Source: Gossypium raimondii (lineage: Eukaryota > Streptophyta > Magnoliopsida > Malvales > Malvaceae). From it: a stretch of DNA of 64,000 bases. The position numbers and the translations under genes were made by a program. Where the stretch lies: positions 59,463,371 to 59,527,370 of the forward strand of contig NC_068567.1 in NCBI RefSeq assembly GCF_025698545.1, written 5' to 3'. The notes under the pieces are model-generated. The model saw only the letters and a program-made list of their open reading frames with translations. It ran no database searches and was not told the origin of the DNA. How positions within the stretch are numbered: the stretch's first letter is position 1; each line of letters starts with the position of its first letter. Shown one piece after another: positions 1 through 10,093 of the stretch.

Positions 1-1205
1 TCATTTGGCAGAGTTCAAAAATACCTTGGTTGATGCAATAGGAAAGTTTTTTCTTCGACTTGCAGGCCAACTGAAGTTGAAGGCTTGAAGCTGTAAAAGT
101 TCCAGGCAGTGGCTGTCAAGGTAAATATATTACCTCTCTTTATAAAGTTTCTAAATTAGAAGCGTACTAGAACTTTAGTAGCCAGCTTTACAAGCTTTCA
201 TTGATCAATAAACTCCTCGAAACATTAGTAAAGACTTAAAACTAAAACAAGAAAGAACCATGGGAATAGCAGAGGAGTTGCATAAAAAAAGATTGCCAAA
301 TCTAGTTTCTCAAGCTTGTCAATAGATATGCAATGCTTCTTTGCATTATGAACCCAAGAATTAGTTCGGTTGGTACATTCAAATCACCTTTTAAAAACAA
401 AGATCCAAAATATTTAGAGTTGAATCTCAATATCATGACTTTTTGTAAAGTTACAGGTATTTAAATTTGTGTACTTTTCTTTGCTTTCCCATGCCCTTTG
501 CCATGTACTTCATTGCAAATCTTGCATGGAGCCCCAAAACCTAACATACACCATTGCCATGCATTAATTGAGAAAGCAAATATATAATATATATACAAGT
601 TGGGCTATGATATTTGAGAAAATATGGACTTAAAGCAAGCCCAAAATTAAAATTGGGCTAAAAGCTAGTGTCTAAAGCCCAAATGAAAAGTACGAAAAAC
701 AGGCTCACGATAGATCGAATTTTGATATATTTTAGACTGGAACTAACTTAAATATATAAACTAGTTTGCCCCTTGAAGAGTAAAAAGACGATTATCTGAC
801 TGAGAATCGTGAAAGCCATAAGATAAAAGAAAATAGTGAAATTCTGTATACCAAGCTCTTGGCACTTGAGTGAAAGTCATAAGTTCCAGGCAGTACTGGC
901 TGTTAAGGTAAATATATTACCTCTCTTTATAAAGTTTATAAATTAGAAGCATATTAGAACTTTAATAGCCTGCTTTACAGGCTTTCATTGATTAATAAAC
1001 TCCTTGAAACATTAGTAAAGACTTAAAACTAAGCAAGAAAGGACCATGGGATTGCAGAGGAGTTGCAGAAAAAAGATTTTCAAATCTAGTTTCTCAAGCT
1101 TGTCAATAAATATGCTTCTTTGCATTATTAGCCCAAGGCTTATCTCAATTGGTACATGCAATCACCCTTAAAAAATGGCATCCGGCAGATATTACAGTTC
1201 AAATC
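1..1205. repeat. Duplicated 3' flanks of LRR receptor-like genes
   Basis: No coding sequence is seen here. The stretch around 100-460 and the stretch around 883-1205 are diverged copies of each other (both carry the phrase AAGTTCCAGGCAGT, then TTACCTCTCTTTATAAAG). The second runs straight into the 3' end of the LRR pseudogene at 1206. A longer block, about 120-870, recurs near 13660-14430. These are read as the 3' flanks of tandem LRR gene copies whose coding parts were lost; near 370-450 only traces matching the last codons of the LRR gene remain. Confidence 0.7.
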
Positions 1206-1979
1206 TCAGTATCTGCATACCCTTCCTTTAGGAAAAACCCAGCCTGATTTGAAGCAAAAGAAGACAGTGAGAAGAAAACCAGTTGCAGCTCCAATTCCAA
1301 AGTTCCAATCCACAATCTTCATCTTTTTACCAGGGGACACAAGTGGAGGAATCTGTTTTCTTTGACATGGTGCCAGTAGTCTAGGGCAAAGAGCCTGGTT
1401 CCCGTCAAAGCTTGATTCAGGAAATGTCATGAATTGACCTCCTGAGGGTGTATCCCCGTAAAGCCTATTGTATGATACGTTGAATACAGATAAAAAGCTG
1501 AGACGTGCTAGAGAATGAGGTATTTCGCCAGAGAGATTGTTACGAGACAAATCCAATACTTCCAAGCTTGTCATCCCTGATATACTCTCTGGAATGCTTC
1601 CTGAAAGGTTGTTCTCTTCCAAACACAAATCATGAAGGTTCTTCAAGTTCCCAAAACTTGGCCAGATTGGTCCACTAAACATGTTATGACTTAAATCAAT
1701 ACTCGGCGGGAAGCTCCTTAAATTATTGTATGCCAAACGTGGCCTACCTTGCTCTTTCCTTTTTACCAGTGTGAAGTGTTCAGATGATTCTTTCAGTAGA
1801 GCAGTTTTGTGGACAAGGTTTTCTAGTCCGGTTAAACTTTCCGGTATCTCCCCGGAAAAGGAATTGTTAGACAAGTCCAAGTAAAAGAGATATTCGAACT
1901 TGCCAATCCAAGAAGGAAGGGAACCTCCCAATGAATTCCATGACAGATCCAGCAATTGCAACATTTTAGAACTACTCAA
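1206..1979 (-). pseudogene. LRR receptor-like pseudogene, 3' half (split by hAT insertion)
   Basis: This is the C-terminal 250 or so residues of a phytosulfokine-receptor-like LRR protein: LRR repeats, the inter-LRR island (around LVHKTALLKESSEHF), last LRRs, and a membrane segment ending in a short basic tail. It is nearly identical to the same part of the open gene at 10094-12160, including the same stop after VCRY, so the kinase was already absent before duplication. Reading is interrupted at 1981 where a hAT element is inserted; the gene resumes at 7741. No start codon or signal peptide is attached, so no receptor can be made. Confidence 0.9.
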
Positions 1980-1981
1980 CC
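1974..1981. repeat. Left target site duplication of hAT element
   Basis: ACTCAACC at 1974-1981 is repeated exactly at 7741-7748, on the far side of the element. The undisrupted paralogue at about 10861 has this sequence once, so it is an 8-bp target duplication as expected of the hAT superfamily. Confidence 0.95.
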
Positions 1982-2529
1982 CAGGGATTTAAATTGCGGT
2001 CGTGATCGCGTTTTTTGGTCACGTCACGTTTGTCGCGATCGCGGACATAACGAACGCTATTGCGGTCCTTCTTGGTATCGCGATCGTGAATTTTTTCAAA
2101 TTCGCACAACTTCTTGTAAAACATAGTAATTATAATTATAATTATAAAAGTCACTTTTAATGATTTTTAGAGTGTTTTCTAACACTTATGAACCTTTATT
2201 AATATGACATGAGACTTCAATATTTCTTGTGACTTTGAAGATAGTGAAAATATAAATATGCTTGCAAAAGGAAAAAGGAATAGATAAATTAATGAATAGA
2301 TTCTCATTAATTATTCCTATTTCCTACCACTTATTCTCATCTCATTCTACTTTCATATATAATTTAACATGCTTGATTCTTCATTATCTTTTCATAAAAT
2401 ATACTTCATTCATTTATCTAAAGATATATATTATTTTAAATGTTTTAATATCATCAAAATTAAGAACAATAACAAAAGATTTCTTTAAAAAAATACCTTA
2501 CAAATAATGATAGTGGCACGATTTAGTTT

Positions 2530-5500
2530 TCACCAATTAGTGGAATGACGAGGAAGATCAAATCCTTCACCTTCACTTTGGGAGCGTTCTTGACTTGATT
2601 CTCTTGGCCTTTGTCCAAAAATATATCCAAAAAAAAAACATTTTCACCTTAGTTTTCATTCAATTGATATGGAGGATATATTTGAGGAGGAGGATACATG
2701 AAAGGTGGAGGTGGGTGATACATTGGTGGAGGAGGATACATTTGAGGTTTGGTATGGCACGCCATAATTAGGAAATGGTGGATAATAACCATATGGTTGT
2801 GGATAACCATGTGAAGGTTGTTACGGTGGATAAAACCTTGAGTGCTAGTAGATGAATCACTATACCCAAGGTTACTAGAACTCGATCTCCTACCACTACC
2901 GGATGAAGAGCCTATAGAAGTATGCTTCTTGCCTTTTCCCTTTGATGGAGCTCTAGGTTCACTTCTATCTCTCCTAGGTTCAGAAACATATTTCCATCAA
3001 ACTCGATCATCACGAAAATGTCCACCAGTGGTACCACCCCATATTCTCCTCCATCTTGACTAGAAGACCTAATTTCACCTCTATCACCACTATATCCGTC
3101 ATCCTCATCAATTGGACTTAAACCACCACCATCGGGTCCATCGCCACTCGACTTGGAGTTGACCTAGAACTTGAATGAGACAAAATTTGTTGTTGCGATT
3201 GATCAACATCCATTTCATCATCGAGGTATCCACAGGCAACACACGCATTTTCACCATCTAACAATGGATTCTCTTTCTCATGAAGCCATTACGATAGTGG
3301 ATCAACATCTTCAAAGATATAATCAAGGTGATAGGATTAAAACTAGCATTTATATCATCGATGCTCATTCTTTGTTGATGTCTCATCTTAAGCCTCATAT
3401 TATAATAGGTAAACACTAGTTTTCAAGTTTTTATACTTTAACCTATTTCTTGCCTTGGTGTGAATATAACTAAATGTGCTCCAATTTCGTTCGCAATTTG
3501 ATCTTTGAAGTTGTTTGACTAAGCACTTTAATTGCTAATTTTTGTAATTCGGGAACACATGTGCCGTATATCATCCACCACTCAGCTGCATAATATTATT
3601 TAAATTTCAAAATAACTTTAAAATGTACAATATAATTAAATAATATAAATTAAATTAAATAATTTAATTAACTGTTTACCCGGATTCATTTGCTTCCAAG
3701 CTTTTTGTGCTTGTGGAGTACCGAATGTCTCATGTTTATCTCTAAATAGTAACAACTGCATAAATAAAAGATAGAGTAAAAATAAAAATAAAAATTCTAT
3801 TTCAAATTATTTAACTAAGTTACAAATAATAGTAGTTGAATCTAACTTGATTAACCATCCTGACTTGAGTATCCATAGAAGGTTCTAATCTTTCAATTAC
3901 TGATCGTGTACCTTCTAATGTTTCTATTAGTACATTCTCAGAATGCTCCACCCCAAATTGAAATTGAGGGTTGAGAAAATAACCTAAGTATAATTTATAA
4001 GAATATCATCAAATAATAATAATCTAAAGCTTAAAATAATAAAATATAAAAATAGTTCTTAATTATATGAAACATTTTATCTTACCAGCTGAATGCAAGT
4101 CGGAATGCATAAAATTCCATCTATTGTCAATAATCTTTTCATACTCTATGAAATATCGACAATTTTGTTGAATTGCTCGTTTAGCCCTATCAACAGCGTC
4201 ATAAATAAAGCCCATCGTTGGTTTTTCATCGCTCTCCACAAGTCTCAATACTCTTACTAAGGGCTCATAAACTTTTATGAGGTCATTGGCTTTTTTCCAA
4301 AAACCTTTTCCCAAAACAATTTTTTTGGCTTCATAAGCAGGCCCTGACTTTTGCTTTCCCCATTTTGATTCTTTAAATTCCTATATATTCATAAGAAAAA
4401 TTTTAAAATAATATAATTTAAATTATTTGGAACTAATAAAATCACTAAAGGTTACTATATTTAAGTAATTATATTAACTAATTATAAAATACTGACCTTT
4501 AAATTAAACATTTCTCTCAAACCTTGCTTTTGTCTTGTTATCTCTTCAAGTTGAATGAAATGAGTTGCAAATCGAGTAAGAGCAGGTCGAAGTATTTGTT
4601 TCCACGGTGTATACTTCTTCATCAAATCAACAGTCCAAATGTGATTGTATATAAAGCAAGTCACTTTCTTTTCCTCATCTAACACTTTTGCTACACGGGC
4701 TTTTTCCCAATATCTTCAAGGCATAAATCTAAGCAATGAAATGCACATGAGGTCCAATATAGATGTTGTCTTTTCAACATTAATTTTTTCAATGACTTTC
4801 ATTCTTTGCCTCATTATCGATCACTATTTGGACAATGTAATTTTCTCCAATTTCTTCTACAACTGAATCTAACAAGCGGTAGTAGAATTGACATCTCTAC
4901 TACGGACACTTGAGACATCTACCGATTTCCAAAAATGGTTCCTTCTTGCAATAAACAAGAAAATTAATGATGTGCATTTGATTCAAACTGTTGGTCCAAC
5001 CATCACACATTAGAGTTGCACCCAATTCTTTCCAATAAGTCTTTAGTACATTTACCCAATCATGAACTCGTTGATACTCGACTCCAAATACACATCGAAA
5101 CCTCATAAGGTGTTGGGAGCTTTACACCTTGTCCAATTTCTGTTGCCACTTGAATTAAGTTATACAACCATGGAGAGCTTGCTAATTGAAAAGGAAGTCT
5201 TTCATATATTATAAATTTAGATACCGCTTCACCTATCTTCCTTCGAAAACTCTTTAAAAAAGAGTCATTGACCTTTGGTTGCTTTGAACTTTTGCTTCTA
5301 ACCAATTCAGGTATAGCTCCCCTTAAGGTAAACTCAGACTCACCTGGAATAGATTTACTTGTTCTTTCTCTATTATGTTCTCTAGCTGATCCATGAGAAG
5401 ATCGCCCTTCTTTATAAATGTTATCCCAACCACCAGTACTTCGTCTGAATTCTTCCCTTCTATGCCACTCGTGTTGTGATTGGATACTTTCTCGAGTTGC

Positions 5501-5969
5501 TTGCCTTATAGCAGAAACCTCATCAATGAATCCCTCGTGCTCATCCTCATCTTCTGTTAATTGAGATAAGAATTCATCTTTTCTCCTCTTTTTGTCTATT
5601 TTCTTTGTGTTGCTTTCTTTTAGTACATTCATCATACTTTCTCTAATGAAACCTGTTAATAAAATAAAAATAATTCACACTTTATATTATTATTAATTAT
5701 ATATAATCTTTATTGATAAATTTACAATAACATTTAATAATAATAATAAAGTATCACATACCAATAACATTAGGGCATGGTGCAACATTGCCTGTTTTAT
5801 GAGCAATGTGCTCTTTAAATCGTGTTATTCCTCCTTTCACAACTTTACCACAAAGTTTACAGACGATACTTCCTCTCGCATTTGGCACTGGAGTTCCAAA
5901 GTGCCAACCTATATCATTACTTGGTGCACCCTCCAATCCTTTAGTCGGGAACTCTTCACGTGGTGGCAT
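2530..5969 (-). pseudogene. hAT transposase (BED finger, DUF659, dimerisation), broken
   Basis: Exon 1 (5969-5762) encodes a BED-type zinc finger with CKLC and the HIAHKT histidines. A donor at 5761 and acceptor at 5653 join it in frame to a long exon (5652 down to about 5100) with a basic and acidic linker and the phrase LPFQLASSPWLYNLIQVA. The DUF659/RNase H-like part follows with the family motif ATLMCDGWTNS (about 5015). Further pieces at 4685-4482 and 4314-4063 are transposase middle parts. The dimerisation domain lies near 3600-3460 (WWMIYGTCVPELQKLA, then SNCERNWSTFS in the next frame). A proline- and tyrosine-rich tail runs to about 2640. At least four frame changes or stops interrupt it, including near 5100 and 3500, so it is not expected to be functional. 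Confidence 0.85.
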
Positions 5970-6135
5970 GCTTTATTTTTATTTATATAAGAAACATAAA
6001 ATTATATTTAGAAATATAAGCAACTCATTACTTATATTATCAACAATATAATACCAAAAAAAGTAAACAAAATTTAAAGCTAAAGTAAAGACCTAATATT
6101 ATAGAAATAAATAAATAAATATTGTGTAAAACAAT

Positions 6136-6136
<1 letters not shown>

Positions 6137-6179
<43 letters not shown>

Positions 6180-6212
6180 CATGATGATGATGATGATGAT
6201 GATGATGATGGT
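6137..6212. repeat. Compound trinucleotide microsatellite (AAT)n-(ATG)n
   Basis: About fourteen AAT units pass directly into about ten ATG units, followed by another short AAT run to about 6230. It lies in the non-coding right half of the hAT element. Confidence 0.95.
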
Positions 6213-6479
6213 ATTAATAATAATAATAACAATAATAAAAATCTTAAAATTAAAAATTATATGAAAGGATATACTATATAGATAAATAAAATTATATAAT
6301 AAAACAAATGTATTTAAAATATTTAGGTAAATAAATATGAAAAGAAATATAATTGAAATAATAATGCAAAACTAATTAAATTTTAATAATATGGTAATAA
6401 TAACAAGTAAATAAATATTAAAATAAAATAAAGGAAAATAATAATAGTAATAGTAATATTAAATTAATTAATTTAATAA

Positions 6480-7560
6480 TAAAATAGCAAAAATAACAAA
6501 AGCGGGACTAAATCGAACTTAAAACATAAATTTACGGCAAATCTGAAATAAATAAAAGAAAAAGGACCAAATTGAATGCACAAATAACAAAAATGGATCA
6601 AATGGAAATAATCCCCATCCTTCAAAATGCACACTTCAAGGTGGACCAAATTGAAATCTGAAATAAATTATAGGACAAAATTAAAAAGAAATAAGCTTGA
6701 TGTAAATAATAAAAAATAGGAAGGGCTAAAAGCGTAATTAACCCTTCCGTTAAAAACACACGGATCCTAGGAAGCGGGTTGGGTAAGTCTTGTGAGTTAG
6801 GCCAAAAGCAGGCGTCGTTTGGTGCCAGTCTTTGCCCAAAGCGGCGTCGTTTGAAGGCCTATTTAAATAAAAAAATTTGAATCTTCATTTCACCATTCTT
6901 CAAATAATTTTTTTCTTTTTTCTCTCAATTCTCTTTTTCTCGGTGGTTGCCCGAATCCAGGCCATCGGCCCTTTATGGCGACCATGCAGCTCACCGGCGG
7001 CAGCGCCGTCGTGCTGCAGTGGTGGTGAAATCGTCGAAAATATTTTAAACCCCTTTTTGTGTAGAATATAGATCTAGGGATAAAATCTCAAAAATCACTC
7101 TATGTTGCTTGATTCAAGACATGCAAGTACTTTACTTCTTGGGTTAGTTTTCTACTTACTTGATCTATTGCTTTGCTTCTTTGCCTGCCACATGGCTATG
7201 TTTTTGCCTTGCTTAGAAATATGGAGAATGAAGAAATATATTTTGCCTTTTCGTTTGCTTGTGATTACGTGAAATGTGAGTTTGTGAGTCATGACTTCTT
7301 GACTTGTATTGTGATTTGTGAGTGAGTTTTGATTTTTAATCGACTTTCGGTCTTTTACTTTACTTTACTTTACTTTGTTTTGATTGAAAGTTTGAAACTT
7401 GACCGATTTTGCGGTTGGAAGGAATATATTCCCTTGCCTTTTGTTTTATTATCAAGTACATTGATTCATCTTTCTTCTCACTTTTCACTATTCATTCAAT
7501 ATTTCATTCACCGAATCACCATCCATCTACACTTGATTTTTTTTAATTTATGGAAGCGGA
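6480..7560. other. Non-coding interior of hAT element with promoter-like stretch
   Basis: No convincing protein is present. A GC-richer patch has two copies of GCGTCGTTT (about 6811 and 6843), then TATTTAAATA near 6859, then a pyrimidine-rich leader-like stretch. This looks like a plus-strand promoter, opposite to the transposase. The short open frames here lack any family resemblance. It may belong to another element nested in the hAT; no target duplication was found to prove that. Confidence 0.35.
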
Positions 7561-7735
7561 GAATAACGGAATAGCGGCCGTTATTGTCGCATGATGTCCG
7601 TTATCCGTTAAATTGCGGCCGCTATCCACCGTTATCGGTGTGAATCCGCTTCCTCCGTTATTTTCACAATAGCGGTTTCGATCGTGGCGCTACCACTATA
7701 TAACGGCCGCTATTCGAAAACGTTCGTTATTTGAA
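7560..7735. repeat. GC-rich subterminal repeats of the hAT element
   Basis: The core GCGGCCGTTAT or its inverse ATAACGGCCGC, with near variants (GCGGCCGCTATC, TCCGTTAT), recurs at least five times in both directions within 180 bp next to the right terminus. The left end has a related GC-rich zone (CGCGATCGCGG near 2034, ATTGCGGTC at 1992 and 2061). Clustered subterminal motifs are known transposase-binding regions in plant hAT elements such as Ac; the same role here is inferred. Confidence 0.7.
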
Positions 7736-7740
7736 TCCTG

Positions 7741-8286
7741 ACTCAACCAAATTGGAAGAGAACCTCTCGGGTGACAAAATGTAATAATAAGTGCCTTAAG
7801 ACTTGTGAATTGCGATTCACATTGCTAGGCATTTCTTCCGGTAAAAGTTCAAACGAAGGACCAATATAGTCAAATTTTTGCGGTGTTGCGATATCTCAAG
7901 TCTTGTGGATATATTATTGATCTTTGGTCTTTCCAAGCGAGAGGAATTCGATGCGTCTGATTTCTAAACTCGAATGGAACTACACTATCGAGTTTGTTGC
8001 GTGCAAGATCCGAGCTCTCAAGCTCGGCAAGAGGATAGACTAGCGAGGCGGCCCTGGAAATTGTTAGAAGCGAGGCGAAGTGAGGTGACTTGGGCCATTG
8101 CAGAACAATTTATTCGATCGGACCGTCAAGATTTGTTGTGCGAGATCAATCCTCAAAAGTGAAGCCAATTCACCAATGAAGCGAGCAATGATCCGATTAA
8201 TCTATTTGAGTGGCGGAGAAGGATTCTAGCTTTCTCGGTCTCCCAAAACGTCTGGAAGACTTCCACTAAAGTCATTCAAGGAGATA
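7741..8286 (-). pseudogene. LRR receptor-like pseudogene, middle part (other side of hAT)
   Basis: This is the direct continuation of the pseudogene at 1206-1979, aligning to 10861-11406 of the open paralogue. It contains many small deletions and substitutions relative to that paralogue, far more than the 3' half, so no frame stays open. Homology stops at GGAGATA (8286), where the terminal repeat of a MULE begins. The 5' part with start codon and signal peptide is missing. Confidence 0.88.
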
Positions 8287-8377
8287 GGCGCCATTAAAAA
8301 ACATACCATTTTGGTAATTAATTTTTCGACATCCTATTTGGTATTTAATTTTTTTTTAATATTTGGGTGAAAAACCC
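8286..8377 (-). mobile_element. Solo MULE terminal repeat fragment
   Basis: From GGCGCCATTAAAAAACATAC to the final AAAAACCC this 92-bp segment matches the right terminal inverted repeat of the MULE ending at 58511, including ATACCATTT.GGTAATTAAT and the GGGTTTTT outer end. No internal MULE sequence accompanies it. It joins the truncated LRR pseudogene on the left to the 3' flank of the next LRR copy on the right, so it marks a deletion or recombination junction. Confidence 0.8.
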
Positions 8378-8493
8378 ACGAAAGTTCATGGGAATTGCAG
8401 AGGAGTTACAGAAAAAAGATTTTCAAATCTAGTTTCTCAAGCTTGTCAATAAATATGCTTCTTTGCATTATTAGCCCAAGGCTTATCTCAATT
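8378..8493 (-). other. 3' flank of the open LRR gene, cut by LTR element
   Basis: This stretch matches 1040-1152 and continues after the LTR element at 10034, next to the stop codon of the open LRR gene. It is the 3' untranslated or flanking sequence of that gene, separated from it by the insertion. Confidence 0.8.
8489..8493. repeat. Target duplication of small LTR element
   Basis: CAATT at 8489-8493 is repeated at 10034-10038. The paralogous uninterrupted site near 1148-1152 has it once. Confidence 0.9.
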
Positions 8494-8899
8494 TGTTGGG
8501 TTTTTTACAGTAGTAAAAGAAAAGAACAGAGAGCATAGAACAATGAAGCAAGATGCAAGAAATATTTTTAATTGCTCACAAATGTGCAGCAAGGTAGCTT
8601 GTGGCTGATAACTTATTCAGCTCATTAATTCAACTAGAAAAACAATACATTTATAGTCAAATACATCACCAAATACTACCTACCACCACTAAGTAGCCTA
8701 GTAACTTGATAAACATTGCTTGTACGCATAAACAAGCCACCTAAACTGGTCATTCAACACCTAACGCATCAAGTTGTCATCAACTTGTTCATTTTCAACT
8801 AGTTTGATTACAATGAAATTAAGGAGAAAACCTTGCTGTTACAGCAAGCATATATGCTGCAGTATGTTTACAAGCTGCATGGTTGGCCAATTTTCAACA
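8494..8899 (-). repeat. LTR (left) of small LTR element
   Basis: Direct partner of 9599-10033; both end in the inverted pair TGTTG...CAACA. Confidence 0.88.
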
Positions 8900-9598
8900 C
8901 TCCTCCTTGGACTCCATGCTACAAATTCAAATCATTCATCAAGTTTTTTGAACTTGGCAGTCCTTAGATGCTTTGTTTCAAGCAGACTCTGCTCAAGCTA
9001 TTCATTTTCAACATTGGCTTCATTCTCAACCAAATCTTATTTACACACTTGACTATCCTAGTCTTTTGTGCCAAAGATTTGTTCATCAAATGGAGTCTTC
9101 TCCTCCTTCACAGCCTTGGTTGATAACTTGCCTTCAAACACATCTTGCCTTGTTTCATTGTTCATTATAGTCCTGTTCCTTCTTGCACAAACAGTTCATG
9201 AGTATAGTTTGCTTGCCTTCAGTCTGCCATTTTGGCTTGCACCTACTCGAGCTTGCATTTAAACCGTTCGCCACTTCGGCTTGCAGTTCGATAGGCTCAC
9301 ACTTTGACAGGCTCGAACTTTGCTTACTATCTTTAACTGGTGTCTTCAACAGGCTTGCAACTATATAGTGCTCTCACCTTTAGATGAGCTCGCACCACTT
9401 GCTGAGCTCATAACTCACACTTCTCGCTAAGCTCGCAGCTTGAGCTTGCGGCTTGCATATTTTTGCTGAGTTTTCAGCTTACACATTGGAAAGCTCACAT
9501 ACTTTCCTTGAAACTCCTCCTTCAGCTTATTCAAGCTTGTTTGGGAGTCTCACGGGGTTGAGCTGTTGCTGTCTTCTCTACAAGCAGTCCTTAACAAT

Positions 9599-10033
9599 TG
9601 TTGGGTTTTTGACAGTAGCAAAAGAAGAGAATAGAGAGCATAGAACAATGAAACAAGACGCAAGAAATATTTTTACTTGCTCACAAATGTGCAGCAAGGG
9701 AGCTTGTGACTGATCGCTCATTCAGCTCATTCATTCAACTAGAAAAACAATACATTTATAGTCAAATACATCACCAAATACTACCTACTATCACTAAGTA
9801 GCCTAGTAACTTGATAAACATTGCTTGTACACATAAATAAGCCACCTAAACTAGTTATTCAACACCTAATGCATCAAGTTGTCATCAACTTGTTCATTTT
9901 CAACTAGTTTGATTACAATGAAATTAAGGATAAAACCTTGCTGTTACAGAAAGCATATGTGTTGCAGTATGTTTACAAGCTGCATGCACTTAACCAAAAA
10001 TATCACAGCAGCATGGTTGGCCAATTTTCAACA
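9599..10033 (-). repeat. LTR (right) of small LTR element
   Basis: Direct partner of 8494-8899, slightly longer. It abuts the 3' end of the open LRR gene with 60 bp between. Confidence 0.88.
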
Positions 10034-10093
10034 CAATTGGTACATGCAATCACCCCTAAAAAATGGCATCCGGCAGATATTACAGCTCAAATC

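Larger units (their letters stand above)
1982..7740 (-). mobile_element. hAT DNA transposon, 5.8 kb, inserted in LRR pseudogene
   Basis: The left end reads CAGGGATTTAAATTGCGGTC. The right end, read from the other strand, is CAGGATTCAAATAACGAACG, giving imperfect terminal inverted repeats starting CAGG(G)ATT. Flanking 8-bp duplications are exact. A transposase gene lies on the minus strand from about 5969 to 2530 with BED finger, DUF659-type and hAT dimerisation parts. Both ends carry GC-rich subterminal repeats (1994-2090 and 7560-7735) in an AT-rich element. About 6000-7560 is non-coding, containing trinucleotide repeats and a possible promoter; a nested insertion there is possible but unproven. 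Confidence 0.93.
8494..10033 (-). mobile_element. Small non-coding LTR retroelement (fossil), 1.5 kb
   Basis: Two similar direct repeats, 8494-8899 and 9599-10033, begin TGTTGGGTTTT and end TTTTCAACA on the plus strand (TG...CA ends). They bracket about 700 bp that encodes no recognisable gag or pol. A purine run (AAGGAGGAG on the minus strand) adjoins the left repeat, so the element probably runs on the minus strand. A 5-bp duplication flanks it. It looks like a whole but non-autonomous element of the TRIM/LARD sort, possibly Copia-related. The long repeats are still alike, suggesting moderate to young age. Confidence 0.85.

Noticed and set aside
2842-3419. Plus-strand frames within the hAT
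   Set aside because: Antisense to the transposase tail, which reads as a Pro/Tyr- and Ser-rich C-terminus on the minus strand.
6877-7071. Small secreted-looking protein in the hAT element
   Set aside because: Hydrophobic start comes from a T-rich leader; no conserved cysteine pattern or context.
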